Positions 36,368-45,896 of a stretch of 64,000 bases of DNA are shown piece by piece. The position numbers and the translations under genes are program-made. Source of the stretch: Sphingobacterium puteale (GTDB taxonomy: Bacteria; Bacteroidota; Bacteroidia; Sphingobacteriales; Sphingobacteriaceae). Within the stretch, counting starts at the first letter, position 1. Each line of letters begins with the position of its first letter. The stretch covers positions 1-64,000 of the forward strand of contig NZ_RBWS01000006.1 of the NCBI RefSeq assembly GCF_003627955.1, given 5' to 3'. The notes beneath the pieces were generated by a model. The model saw only the letters and a program-made list of their open reading frames with translations, was not told the DNA's origin and made no database searches.

Positions 36368-37264
36368 ATGAATATTGCACGAACAAAAGTACTCTTAGTC
36401 ATGGTACTTTTTCTGTCCGGCATACGGATATATGCCCAAAATAACAAGGATTATTTTAAAACACAAGTCCCTCTAGGTGAATTGACGGATCCCGGGCTCA
36501 AAGAAGTGTCTGGTATCGTAGCCGCCCATGAGGAGGGAACCTTTTGGGTTCATAACGACAGTGGAGATAGTGCAAACATCTATTTGATCGATCGTCAAGC
36601 AAAGTTAATCAAAAGGTTTGCGCTGGAAGGAATAGATATGGTTGATTGTGAAGATATAGACCGTGTCAAAATTGCAGATAAAAATTACCTTGTTTTAGCA
36701 GATATTGGAAATAATCTCGGGAAGCGGGTTTGGGGGTGCCTTTATGTGTTTCCTGAACCTTCAGTTGGCGATTCTTCACTGATATCAAAGAAATATATCA
36801 AAACCATATTTGTTAAATTTCCGGGACAGAAACGGTTGGATGCGGAATCTATCATGGTTGATCCAACAGATAATACCTTGTATGTGGTTTCGAAGCGCGA
36901 ATTTCAATCGACTGTATATAGCGCACCAGTTTTCAGAAATAGAAAACAACAGTATTTCACGTTAAGTAAAGTGGCTGAACTCCCTTTTACTTTCGCTACA
37001 GCAGCGGCGATAGACCCTACAGGAAAAGAGCTGCTTATCAAGAATATTACAACTATTTTTTATTGGAAAAGGAAACTGGGTAGATCATGGGGCGAAACGC
37101 TTCAATCGAAACCGATTGAAGTGCCTTATTCGGTGGAACCTCAAGGGGAGGCCATCGCATTCGATAAGGATGGGGAAGGTTTTTATACTATCAGTGAGCG
37201 CCCATTCGGTTTAAAATCCTATCTTTATTACTTCGAAAAAAATCCTAAATCAAATGATAAATAA
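36368..37264 (+). CDS. Exported beta-propeller-like protein of unknown function
   Basis: 298 aa with a signal peptide (to about IYAQ). Repeated strand patterns, including LKEVSGIVAAHEEGTFWVHNDSGD, DCEDIDRVKI, LVLADIGNN and PQGEAIAFDKDGEGFYTISE, suggest a propeller of the SdiA-regulated/phytase-like esterase type. No catalytic motif is certain. Its end overlaps an extended form of the following esterase frame, but the preferred esterase start is 80 bases downstream. Confidence 0.65.
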   Translation: MNIARTKVLLVMVLFLSGIRIYAQNNKDYFKTQVPLGELTDPGLKEVSGIVAAHEEGTFWVHNDSGDSANIYLIDRQAKLIKRFALEGIDMVDCEDIDRVKIADKNYLVLADIGNNLGKRVWGCLYVFPEPSVGDSSLISKKYIKTIFVKFPGQKRLDAESIMVDPTDNTLYVVSKREFQSTVYSAPVFRNRKQQYFTLSKVAELPFTFATAAAIDPTGKELLIKNITTIFYWKRKLGRSWGETLQSKPIEVPYSVEPQGEAIAFDKDGEGFYTISERPFGLKSYLYYFEKNPKSNDK

Positions 37265-37343
37265 CAATCTTTTTTTAACGAAACAGATGGGTGCCACAGC
37301 ACTGAATAGATGGAATAAAAAGAACAATCCAGTTCATTATTTC

Positions 37344-38171
37344 ATGAATTTAAAGCAATTATTACTTTTATCAATTGCCTTATTTTGTTTTTGTATAGCC
37401 AGTAAAGCTGCGAAAGTCGATACTTTAGCTATCCGGAGTCAGCGAATGGACAAAGTTATTAAAACGGTCGTTATTCTTCCGAAGGGATACTCGGAACGTA
37501 CCAGGTATCCGGTGCTCTATTTACTTCATGGATACTCGGGCAATTATAGCAATTGGGTGAAGAACTCTACTGTTGCTGCCCTGGCTGACCAATATGGATA
37601 TATGGTTGTTTGTCCCGATGGGGGATTTGGAAGTTGGTATTGGGATATCGAAAATGATCGAAATTATCAATACGAGACATTTATTTCCAAAGAACTGATT
37701 GATTATATAGATGGACATTACGCTACTGTTCAGGATCGAAGAGGAAGGGCGATTACAGGACTTAGCATGGGGGGACATGGAGCCTTGTCACTTGCAATTA
37801 GGCATCAGGCGCTTTATGGTGCTGCAGGCAGTACCGCCGGCGGAGTGGATTTTAGACCCTTTCCTCTAAACTGGGAAATTAAGGATCGTATTGGGAATTA
37901 CGCCGATTCGCCCCGGGCCTGGGATGATCGCGTGGTGATCAATATGATTCCCAAATTAGTGAACAATCAACTTCGTCTGATTATTGATTGTGGAAAAGAA
38001 GATTTTTTCTATCCTGTTAATATTGCACTTCACGATAAACTCATGTACCACAACATTAATCATACCTTTGTTACAAGTGAAGGAGGGCATAACTGGGCGT
38101 ATTGGTCACGCTCCATTATCTATCAAATGGCCTTTTTTAATGATTTTTTCAGTCAGCCAGAAAAAAAATAA
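37344..38171 (+). CDS. Exported alpha/beta-hydrolase esterase
   Basis: 275 aa from MNLKQLLLLSIALFCFC, which gives a signal peptide; the open frame extends to 37254 but without signal character. LLHGYSGNYSNW (oxyanion loop), nucleophile Ser141 in GLSMGGHG, an Asp in DCGKEDFFYP and the C-terminal His in EGGHNWAYW form the triad of the esterase D/feruloyl-esterase-like family. Predicted to deacylate carbohydrate esters in the periplasm or at the surface. Confidence 0.85.
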   Translation: MNLKQLLLLSIALFCFCIASKAAKVDTLAIRSQRMDKVIKTVVILPKGYSERTRYPVLYLLHGYSGNYSNWVKNSTVAALADQYGYMVVCPDGGFGSWYWDIENDRNYQYETFISKELIDYIDGHYATVQDRRGRAITGLSMGGHGALSLAIRHQALYGAAGSTAGGVDFRPFPLNWEIKDRIGNYADSPRAWDDRVVINMIPKLVNNQLRLIIDCGKEDFFYPVNIALHDKLMYHNINHTFVTSEGGHNWAYWSRSIIYQMAFFNDFFSQPEKK

Positions 38172-38190
38172 AAAGAAAAATAGATAAATA

Positions 38191-38221
38191 TTTGGCTTAA
38201 ATGAATAAAATACTATTTTTG
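38191..38221 (+). promoter_or_regulatory. Candidate promoter upstream of an intrinsic terminator and TonB receptor
   Basis: TTTG (38191-38194), a 19-base spacer and TATTTTTG (38214-38221) match the Bacteroidota consensus exactly. Predicted transcription would begin near 38228 and run into the hairpin at 38263-38289 before reaching the receptor start at 38324. Confidence 0.5.
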
Positions 38222-38262
38222 TTTCTAGAAGATCTTGACTAACAAATTATAAACTTATTATT

Positions 38263-38289
38263 AAGCCTTACGAATTGTAAGGCTTTTTT
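38263..38289 (+). terminator. Intrinsic terminator or attenuator before TonB receptor
   Basis: Perfect 9-bp stem (AAGCCTTAC at 38263-38271 with GTAAGGCTT at 38277-38285), 5-base loop and T-run. It may end the esterase transcript or, given the promoter at 38191-38221, act as a leader terminator for the receptor. Confidence 0.75.
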
Positions 38290-38323
38290 ATTATTTTCAA
38301 CAAATTTTTGAATTCAGTCTGCT

Positions 38324-40648
38324 ATGCTTAAACCTATAAAGGTTGTTTTTTATTTTTCTTCTATTTTGTTTTGCGCACAGCAATCCTATGGTCAACAATC
38401 TAAATCTATATCAGGATTTATCAGAGATAGTATCAGTGGTGAAAACATCATCGGTGCTTTGGTCCGTAATGAAGCCGAAAAAAGATCTACGGCTTCCAAT
38501 AAATATGGATTCTTTAGTTTATCCTTACGTGGACAGGATACTTTTCTGGAGGTTTCTTCCATGGGATACCGAACAAAAGTTTTGCCCGTTCAGATGGGAA
38601 AGGACTCCACTTATATTGTGCAACTGGTGCCGGAAGAAAGCCAATTGGCTGAGGTTGTTGTCACCGGGAATCGGAGAAAATCAATCAAAGACCTGACGCC
38701 GGGTCTGACACAGTTTAGCCCGAAGGAGATTGAAAAAGTACCTGTATTGTTTGGTGAGAAAGATATTTTAAAGACGATTCAATTGTTTCCGGGGGTGACA
38801 AGCGGCGGAGAAGGAAGTAGTAACTTTTATGTTCGTGGAGGGGGAGGGGACCAAAATCTGATCTTGTTGGATGAGGCTCCGGTTTACAACAGTTCGCATC
38901 TTTTTGGTTTCTTTTCAACATTTAATTCGGATGCCATCAAAGATGTCAATTTTTATAAGGGCGGTGTGCCGGCGCAGTATGGTGGCAAAATCTCCTCAGT
39001 CATGGAGATAACAACACTGGACGGGAATAATCAGCATTTTAATGTGGAAGGAGGATTAGGGCTGATCGCGTCGCGACTTAAGGTGGAGGGCCCTATAGAG
39101 AAAGGAAAAAGCTCTTTTATGATCTCTGGCAGACGTACCTACGCTGATTTATTCCTGAAACTTTCCAGCGATGAAAATATAAAAAAGAGTGCTTTATTTT
39201 TCTATGATCTCAATGCCAAGCTAAATTATCGGATCGACGATAAAAATACCCTTTACTTATCGGGATATTTTGGTAAAGATGCAATGGCCTATCATGATTT
39301 ATTTGATTTCAATTGGGGAAATGCGACGGGAACCATGCGTTGGAATCACGTGTGGAGCAATCGCTTGTTTAGTAATACTACATTGATATTCAGTAAATTT
39401 AATTATCAAGTGAAGATTGAAGACGACAATAACTTTAAGATTCGTTCCGATATATTCAACTATAATTTTAAACAGGATTTTCAGTACAGCCTTTCGGACC
39501 GTCACAATTTAAAATTTGGTCTGCAGGCAGCGTTACAGGAAATCCGCCCGGCAAGTATTGAAGCCGGAGAAGATTCTAAGGTAAATTCATTGCGTATTCA
39601 GCATCGCAAGGGGCTCGACATTGCTGCTTATATCTCTGATGACTGGTCGATAAATGATAAGCTTAAATTGAATTACGGTGTTAGAGCAACGGCCTATGCA
39701 ACTTTAGGACCCGGTACCTTCTATACATTTGACAATGCCGGAGAAGCCGTCGATTCCACTTATGTTGGGCGTGGGGAAATGGGAAAAAAATATATCTATC
39801 TGGAACCTCGTATTTCCCTTAACTACGCCTTGAATGAATCGGCAACATTCAAAGCTTCGTATAATACGAATGTTCAGTATTTACATCAGCTGAGCAATAC
39901 AACAAGTAGTCTGCCGACAGATCAATATGTATTGAGCAATAATACCATCAAGCCACAGTTGTCCAACCAATATTCGCTGGGTTATTTCAGAAATTTCATG
40001 TCCAATCGATATGAATTTTCTGTAGAAGGTTATTACAGGGATCTTAAAAATCAGATTGACTATAGAAATGGGGCCGATCTTCAGGCCAATGAACTTTTGG
40101 ACGGTGAGCTCTTATTTGGAAAAGGCAGGGCGTATGGTGTCGAGTGGTTTATAAAGAAACGACTGGGGCGGTTGAATGGATGGATCAGCTATACACTATC
40201 CAAAAGTGAAAGACAGTTTGAACAGATCAATGATGGGCAATGGTTTAACGCGCGTCAGGATAAAACTCATAACATCGCTGTCGTGGCACAGTATCAATTG
40301 AATCCCAAATGGAATCTAAGTGCAAACTTTGTCTATTATACCGGTGATGCCGTAACAATGCCTGCCGGAAAATATTTTGTTGACGATAGGACGATCTTCT
40401 ACTATGATAAGCGAAATGGCCAACGCATGCCTGCATATCATCGTTTAGACCTTGCAGCGACCTATGATATCAAACGTACAAAAAATACTTATTCCAGTTT
40501 ATCTTTCGGGATTTATAACGCCTATAATCGCAAAAACGCTTATTTGATTGATTTTAGGGAGAAAGAAGGTCAATCCAATATAACCGAAATTTATAGGATT
40601 GCATTATTTGGCACGATACCGTCAGTCACCTGGAACTTTAAATTTTAG
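38324..40648 (+). CDS. TonB-dependent receptor paired with DUF4249 lipoprotein
   Basis: 774 aa: signal peptide (to about SYGQQ), CarboxypepD-regulatory domain (about 28-110, SKSISGFIRDSISGENIIGA), TonB-box-like EVVVTGN, a plug domain (about 125-225 with NFYVRGGGGDQNLILLDEAPVYN and GGVPAQYGGKISSVMEI) and a barrel ending in the aromatic strand TWNFKF. This receptor type is typically linked to a DUF4249 protein, as it is here with a 6-base gap. Substrate is unknown; no transport or catabolic gene nearby points to one. Confidence 0.9.
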   Translation: MLKPIKVVFYFSSILFCAQQSYGQQSKSISGFIRDSISGENIIGALVRNEAEKRSTASNKYGFFSLSLRGQDTFLEVSSMGYRTKVLPVQMGKDSTYIVQLVPEESQLAEVVVTGNRRKSIKDLTPGLTQFSPKEIEKVPVLFGEKDILKTIQLFPGVTSGGEGSSNFYVRGGGGDQNLILLDEAPVYNSSHLFGFFSTFNSDAIKDVNFYKGGVPAQYGGKISSVMEITTLDGNNQHFNVEGGLGLIASRLKVEGPIEKGKSSFMISGRRTYADLFLKLSSDENIKKSALFFYDLNAKLNYRIDDKNTLYLSGYFGKDAMAYHDLFDFNWGNATGTMRWNHVWSNRLFSNTTLIFSKFNYQVKIEDDNNFKIRSDIFNYNFKQDFQYSLSDRHNLKFGLQAALQEIRPASIEAGEDSKVNSLRIQHRKGLDIAAYISDDWSINDKLKLNYGVRATAYATLGPGTFYTFDNAGEAVDSTYVGRGEMGKKYIYLEPRISLNYALNESATFKASYNTNVQYLHQLSNTTSSLPTDQYVLSNNTIKPQLSNQYSLGYFRNFMSNRYEFSVEGYYRDLKNQIDYRNGADLQANELLDGELLFGKGRAYGVEWFIKKRLGRLNGWISYTLSKSERQFEQINDGQWFNARQDKTHNIAVVAQYQLNPKWNLSANFVYYTGDAVTMPAGKYFVDDRTIFYYDKRNGQRMPAYHRLDLAATYDIKRTKNTYSSLSFGIYNAYNRKNAYLIDFREKEGQSNITEIYRIALFGTIPSVTWNFKF

Positions 40649-40654
40649 CACAAC

Positions 40655-41452
40655 ATGAGAAAGATATTGGCATTAATAGCCTTAACCTGGATAACCTTGG
40701 TCAGTTGTGAAGATAAAATTGACCTTAACCTGCCTGAAAATACGGGGCAGATTGTAATTACGGCAGACCTGATGGTGTCTGACCAACAACATGAGATCAG
40801 CATACAAAAAGTGGTCGGTCTAAAGGAATCCATGTTGGCTCCCATAACAGACGCGGAAGTCTCCGTAAGAAGCCTGCAAAATAATCGGATTTATACCTTT
40901 TCGCCAGGTGCAAATGGCGTGTATACCAATAAGACATTGCGATTACAGGAAAAGGCTAGTTATCAACTGTATGTAAAGACGGCCGACGGAAAGGAAATTG
41001 AAGGAACTTCGACGGTGCCGAGCTATGTTGATGTTGATTCGATCGGTCTATCGGAGCGCATCATATTTACAGATACCATTTATTACCCAACATTGGTTTT
41101 TAACGATCCACCCGAGAAGGGGAATTATTATAAGTATAAGATGTCCGTAAACGGAGGAGAATTACGCTTTATCGATGTATTTAATGATAAGTATAATAAT
41201 GGGCTACAAGTACAACATGATATTATCGACCGCGACAGAGACCTTAAGATCGGAGATCGGGTACGGGTTTTGCGTCAGTGTATTGATCTGGGCGCATATA
41301 CCTATTGGAATAGCTTCCAGATGATTAATCCCGGAGCAGCATCGCCCTCTAATCCGATTTCGAATCTGTCTAATAATGTTTTGGGATACTTTAGTGTGAG
41401 TGTCGGAAAGTATTATGAATCTGAAGTGGTTTTGTCAAGAAGTAGACCTTAA
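40655..41452 (+). CDS. DUF4249-family lipoprotein
   Basis: 265 aa with lipobox VSC (Cys18) and EDKIDLNLPENTGQIVITADL, the usual family start; a conserved end GYFSVSVGKYYES. DUF4249 lipoproteins accompany TonB receptors and are presumed surface partners. It ends only 3 bases from the convergent deacetylase gene, with no terminator between. Confidence 0.85.
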   Translation: MRKILALIALTWITLVSCEDKIDLNLPENTGQIVITADLMVSDQQHEISIQKVVGLKESMLAPITDAEVSVRSLQNNRIYTFSPGANGVYTNKTLRLQEKASYQLYVKTADGKEIEGTSTVPSYVDVDSIGLSERIIFTDTIYYPTLVFNDPPEKGNYYKYKMSVNGGELRFIDVFNDKYNNGLQVQHDIIDRDRDLKIGDRVRVLRQCIDLGAYTYWNSFQMINPGAASPSNPISNLSNNVLGYFSVSVGKYYESEVVLSRSRP

Positions 41453-41455
41453 CGC

Positions 41456-42067
41456 CTACTCTAGCTTTGCTATTTGATATTGATTTGCCTGTAGAAATTC
41501 GATCGTTTTAGGTAAAGCATATTCAACACGGGGAATGGCTTTGATATTGTCATGAAAAATAATAATAGAACCATTTTGAATATTAGGAAGTACGTTTTGA
41601 AGACATTTTTCGGGACTAAGGTTTTGATCGAAGTCTCCAGACATGATATCCCACATTACTACACGATAATTTCTATATAACTTTTTAAGCTGTGATTTTG
41701 TTGCTTTGGCATAAGGTGGCCGAAAGAGATCGGTTTGCGTTAGCTCCTGACATTGAGTTACATTGTCGATGTAGATCTCATCATTTGTATCCCAGCCTTT
41801 GAGGTGATTGTAGGTGTGATTACCTACTTGATGTCCTTCTTGTAAAATTCGTTGGAACAAATGTGGATTTTTTTTAATATTTTCACCAACACAAAAAAAT
41901 GTTGCCTTGACCTGATATTTTTTTAGGATATCGAGTATAAAAGGTGTAATTTCAGGAATTGGACCATCATCAAACGTGAGATAGACTTTTTTTTCCGACC
42001 TCGGCATATGCCAGATCGATCTGGGATAAAGCCAACGCAGGAAAAAAGGGGATTTGACAAAATACAT
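41456..42067 (-). CDS. Polysaccharide deacetylase family protein (NodB domain)
   Basis: 203 aa. NodB motifs: LTFDDGP (catalytic base Asp33, metal Asp34), GNHTYNH (metal histidines), FRPPYAKAT, VMWDIMSGDFD and IIFHDN. It removes N-acetyl groups from peptidoglycan or another amino-sugar polymer. There is no signal peptide, but the N-terminal FFLRWLYP stretch could attach it to the membrane. Confidence 0.9.
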   Translation of the reverse strand: MYFVKSPFFLRWLYPRSIWHMPRSEKKVYLTFDDGPIPEITPFILDILKKYQVKATFFCVGENIKKNPHLFQRILQEGHQVGNHTYNHLKGWDTNDEIYIDNVTQCQELTQTDLFRPPYAKATKSQLKKLYRNYRVVMWDIMSGDFDQNLSPEKCLQNVLPNIQNGSIIIFHDNIKAIPRVEYALPKTIEFLQANQYQIAKLE

Positions 42068-42114
42068 AACCGATAAATGAAGTTCAAATCTATAAAAATT
42101 GTATGGTTCTACAT

Positions 42115-43500
42115 ATGAACATGAAAAGATTTTATTATTCTGCAGTAATATTTACTGGTTTTTTTCTGGGAACGAACAACCTGATCCAAGCCCAGCAGGT
42201 CGTTGGGGTAGCCGAGGCCATACGCATGACATTGGAACGTAATGTCCAAATAAAGCAAGCTGAGTTGAGCAAAGATCTCGCTGCTCAGGACTTATTTCAA
42301 GCAAAAAGTAATTTATTACCAGACTTAGGTGCTTCCGTTGATCAAAATTTCCGTTACGGCTTTGCCTTCGATTTGACTTCGGCGCAAATTGTCAACAATG
42401 CTTGGACCAGAACAACCAATGGATCCATAGGATCCCAAGTGAACATATTTCAAGGTTTTCAACAGGTCAATCAGATAAAGGCTAATAAATTGAAGCTGGA
42501 GTCTGCTGCTACACAGGTGGATAAGATTAAAAATGACCTTGTTTTAAATGTCTTAGTGAATTATTTGGAAGCGATTACAAACCATGAGTTGATGGTGGCT
42601 AGTGAGGATCAGATTGCCTTATCGAAACAACAATTTTCGTTAGATTCTATTCAATTTTCGGTTGGAAATAAGACTATCGCTGATCTCGCAAAATCAAAGA
42701 ATCAGGTTGCTTCAAACGAATTGAATAAAGTCAATTTAAAGAATTCATATGAAATGTCACTGTTAACTTTGAAACAATTGATGGAAATGCCTTCTGAAAC
42801 TGTTATTTCTCTCGAACGTCCAAGTTTAGAAGCTGTCTTGGTAAACGCAGAAGATAAAAATGCCATGGATGTATATCAAAAAGCATTAACGAGACAACCA
42901 GATATCCATAAATCTGCTCTGGATAAGGATGCAGCATTAAAACAAATTGATATCGCCAAAGGGGGGTATTATCCAGCACTCAATTTGAGTGTGAGCTATG
43001 GTACAAATTATTCTTCGGCAACAACTAGGCAAACAGATCCATTAGATATCAAAACGAGATATCGTGTGCCTTTTAGCACACAAATATCGGAAAACAAATC
43101 ATTTTTTACCGGTTTATCACTTACTGTTCCAATTTTTTCCAAAAACCAGAATAAGGTCAATGTTGCAAAAGCTAAGATTGGCTTAAAACAGGCAGAAGCA
43201 GCAGAACAATTGGCAAAAAACAATTTGAATAAAGCTGTTAACCAAGCAGTATTGGACGTCAATGCCGCCAAGCAAAAATACACTTCGGCAACTGCAGCAT
43301 TCGAAAGTGCTGAAACGGCTTACAAAGCAACCAAAGAACGATACGATATCGGTATGGCAAATTCGTTGGAACTATTCACCGCACAGACCGAACGTAATAA
43401 AGCTGAATTTGATTTAATTCAAGCAAAATATAACGTAATATTCAGATCTAAGATTATTGATTATTACTTGGGAAATCCAATTCAATTCGACAACAATTAA
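42115..43500 (+). CDS. TolC-family outer-membrane efflux protein
   Basis: About 461 aa with a signal peptide (MKRFYYSAVIFTGFFLG ... QAQQ) and two similar long coiled-coil halves (for example LERNVQIKQAELSKDLAAQDLFQAKSN and, near the end, ALLQ-type YDIGMANSLELFTAQTERNKAEFDL). It would form the outer-membrane duct of a tripartite pump with the HlyD-like protein 21 bases downstream. Alternative starts are 42103 and 42121. Confidence 0.9.
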   Translation: MNMKRFYYSAVIFTGFFLGTNNLIQAQQVVGVAEAIRMTLERNVQIKQAELSKDLAAQDLFQAKSNLLPDLGASVDQNFRYGFAFDLTSAQIVNNAWTRTTNGSIGSQVNIFQGFQQVNQIKANKLKLESAATQVDKIKNDLVLNVLVNYLEAITNHELMVASEDQIALSKQQFSLDSIQFSVGNKTIADLAKSKNQVASNELNKVNLKNSYEMSLLTLKQLMEMPSETVISLERPSLEAVLVNAEDKNAMDVYQKALTRQPDIHKSALDKDAALKQIDIAKGGYYPALNLSVSYGTNYSSATTRQTDPLDIKTRYRVPFSTQISENKSFFTGLSLTVPIFSKNQNKVNVAKAKIGLKQAEAAEQLAKNNLNKAVNQAVLDVNAAKQKYTSATAAFESAETAYKATKERYDIGMANSLELFTAQTERNKAEFDLIQAKYNVIFRSKIIDYYLGNPIQFDNN

Positions 43501-43521
43501 CCTATTTGATTAACAAAGGCA

Positions 43522-44826
43522 ATGGCAAAGAAAAAACGTAGTGTAGTAAAGATTCTATTAATAGTAGTAGCGCTTCTGGCAATTTTTGTTTTTATCGGCT
43601 TTAAGGCCGGCTGGTTTGGGAAAGGGGATATTACCAAAGTCGCTGTAGATGTGGTGAAAGAAATGGATGTAGATGAATTGGTGTCTGCTAGTGGAAAAAT
43701 ACAACCGGAAATAGAAGTTAAGCTGAGCTCAGAGGTTTCGGGTGAGGTTGTTGAGTTAAATATCAAGGAAGGTGACTTTGTAAAAAAAGGGCAGGTACTC
43801 TGTCGGATCAAACCCGATATCCTACAGTCCGGCTATGATCGCTCTGTAGCTGCGATGAATTCGCAGCGTGCCAATCTAGCGGCTGCACAACAACAACTAA
43901 AACAACAGGAGGAGAATTTCAAAAATGTAGCAGCAACTTACAAGAGAAACCAGGAGCTTTTTGAAAAACGGGTTATTTCCGCAGCTGAAATGGATAAGAG
44001 TTCTTCTGAATACTTTTCGACTCTTGCTGCCATTCAGGCACAAAGGGAGACCGTCCGGTCGACCAGATATGGTATCGATCAATCTCAAGCCTCTGTCAAA
44101 GAAGCCCAAGATAACCTGAATAGGACAACCATTTACGCTCCTACAGATGGTATTATCTCTTTATTATCCATTGAACAGGGAGAGCGTGTTGTTGGAACGG
44201 CACAGATGGCGGGTACTGAAATTATGCGTATCGCCAATATGTCTTCGATGGAGGTAAATGTGGATGTCAACGAGAATGACATCAATAACGTGAGAGTGGG
44301 AAATCAAGCCGAAATCGAAGTGGATGCTTTTCAAGATAGAAAATTCAAAGGTATTGTTACAGAAATCGCAAGTTCATCCAAAAATATAGCAACGACCACT
44401 GCTGCAACATCCTCTACTGATCAAGTCACAAATTTTAATGTAAAGGTTCGCATTAGCGCAGAGTCTTATCAAGATTTGGTTAAAGAAAACGTCGCTTCTC
44501 CTTTTAAGCCGGGCTTATCAGCTACTGTACAGATTTTCACAAAACATGCGAAAGGTCTGGTCGTGCCCATACAGTCTGTTACTGTAAGATCCGATGATAA
44601 AGATTCGACCAGTACAAATAAGAAAATACAAGAATACGTATTTATCTTAAACGGTGAAGCTGTCAAGCAAGTGCCAATTAAAACGGGGATTCAAGATGAT
44701 AAAAATATTATTATCCTCACGGGGCTGAAAAAGGGAGATCAGGTTGTTTCTCGACCATTTGACGCTATTTCCAAAACTTTAAAAGATGGAAGTAAAGTGG
44801 AAAAGGTAGATAAATCGGCACTATAA
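43522..44826 (+). CDS. HlyD/MacA-type periplasmic adaptor protein
   Basis: 434 aa. N-terminal membrane anchor (about 8-28), biotinyl-lipoyl half-motif (SGEVVELNIKEGDFVKKGQVLCRI), a coiled coil (about 105-205), the second lipoyl half (IYAPTDGIISLLSIEQGERVVG) and beta-barrel domains. It links an inner-membrane pump to TolC. The expected MacB-like permease and ATPase do not follow; a terminator and an unrelated gene do, so the pump partner must be elsewhere. Confidence 0.9.
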   Translation: MAKKKRSVVKILLIVVALLAIFVFIGFKAGWFGKGDITKVAVDVVKEMDVDELVSASGKIQPEIEVKLSSEVSGEVVELNIKEGDFVKKGQVLCRIKPDILQSGYDRSVAAMNSQRANLAAAQQQLKQQEENFKNVAATYKRNQELFEKRVISAAEMDKSSSEYFSTLAAIQAQRETVRSTRYGIDQSQASVKEAQDNLNRTTIYAPTDGIISLLSIEQGERVVGTAQMAGTEIMRIANMSSMEVNVDVNENDINNVRVGNQAEIEVDAFQDRKFKGIVTEIASSSKNIATTTAATSSTDQVTNFNVKVRISAESYQDLVKENVASPFKPGLSATVQIFTKHAKGLVVPIQSVTVRSDDKDSTSTNKKIQEYVFILNGEAVKQVPIKTGIQDDKNIIILTGLKKGDQVVSRPFDAISKTLKDGSKVEKVDKSAL

Positions 44827-44851
44827 AATTGTAACGGTATTAATATTTAAC

Positions 44852-44885
44852 AAAGGGAGGTGTTTTTTAAACATCTCCCTTTTTA
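44852..44885 (+). terminator. Terminator of the TolC-HlyD operon
   Basis: A 14-bp stem with one G-T pair (AAAGGGAGGTGTTT at 44852-44865 with AAACATCTCCCTTT at 44869-44882), 3-base loop and T-run, 26 bases after the adaptor stop. Confidence 0.85.
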
Positions 44886-44933
44886 TTTTCCTTCTTATTT
44901 ATTAAGTTTATAAAACCAAACCATTAACGGCTT

Positions 44934-45896
44934 ATGAAAAGGCTATGGACTTATTTGAGATTTAATAAAACAGAGCAAAATGGTTTTTTTGTTATATTGG
45001 TGATAATCATTTTGTTTAGTATTGTGTATTCTTTGGTTCGTCGGAACGATAAAAAGGATCCAATAGCGCATCAGGTGCGGGTTTTTGAACAGTCCTTTCA
45101 TGACTCAACCGGTCTTGTTGATTATCCAAATAAGAAATTTTCTGGTGCTGATGTTGATTTGGAAGAGAAAGTTGTTGCAGTACAACCGGGAGCCGAAAGT
45201 AAAAAAGAGGGGACGAAGCTATTTTATTTTGACCCCAATAATCTACCTACGGATGATTGGCAGAAACTTGGACTGTCTGCCAAGCAAATTGCAGTGATCA
45301 AGAATTACGAAAGAAAAGGCGGTCGTTTTAAAGAGAAAAGCGATGTCAAAAAGATGTACTCGATCAATGAAAAACTGTATAGCAAACTTGAACCATATAT
45401 TAGTATAAAAAAGGAAACCGCAACAGCAAGTAGAACAGATAAAACGACTTTATTGTATGATAAATTTGAAACCAGTAAAGCTGAACAAATAGATATCAAT
45501 ATCTGTGATACAAACGCATTGATGAGTTTGAAGGGGATCGGGGCAATACTTGCTAAGCGTATATTAAAATATAAGGAAGTACTTGGCGGTTTTTGTCGTA
45601 TAGAGCAATTGAAAGAAGTGTATGGTGTTACTTCCGAAACATACGACCTGATTAAGGATAACGTTATGGTGTCTAATTTAGAAGGAATCAAAAAAATCAA
45701 TATTAACCAGATTGATGCGAATTCATTGGGCAAACATCCGTATCTTAGCCCAAAGGATGCGAAATTAATAGTCAATTACCGTGATCAACATGGTAATTAT
45801 ACGAATATAGAGGATCTTACCAAGATAGGTACACTTTCAGATCTTGCTATTGCTAAAATCGCACCTTATTTAATATTTGAGAATGATTCAAGATAA
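44934..45896 (+). CDS. Membrane-anchored helix-hairpin-helix protein (ComEA-like)
   Basis: 320 aa. One transmembrane segment (about 19-37, FFVILVIIILFSIVYSLV), then three HhH-type modules: about 80-130 (KLGLSAKQIAVIKNYERKG), about 180-230 (LMSLKGIGAILAKRILKYKE) and about 245-315 (HPYLSPKDAKLIVNYRDQHG). HhH modules bind DNA backbone; ComEA-type proteins act in DNA uptake, but no other competence gene is here. Its end overlaps apt by 14 bases. Confidence 0.82.
   Translation: MKRLWTYLRFNKTEQNGFFVILVIIILFSIVYSLVRRNDKKDPIAHQVRVFEQSFHDSTGLVDYPNKKFSGADVDLEEKVVAVQPGAESKKEGTKLFYFDPNNLPTDDWQKLGLSAKQIAVIKNYERKGGRFKEKSDVKKMYSINEKLYSKLEPYISIKKETATASRTDKTTLLYDKFETSKAEQIDINICDTNALMSLKGIGAILAKRILKYKEVLGGFCRIEQLKEVYGVTSETYDLIKDNVMVSNLEGIKKININQIDANSLGKHPYLSPKDAKLIVNYRDQHGNYTNIEDLTKIGTLSDLAIAKIAPYLIFENDSR

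Noticed and set aside
45305..45775. 156-codon frame antisense to the ComEA-like gene
   Set aside because: The sense strand has clear HhH motifs; the antisense product is low-complexity and hydrophobic with no family resemblance.
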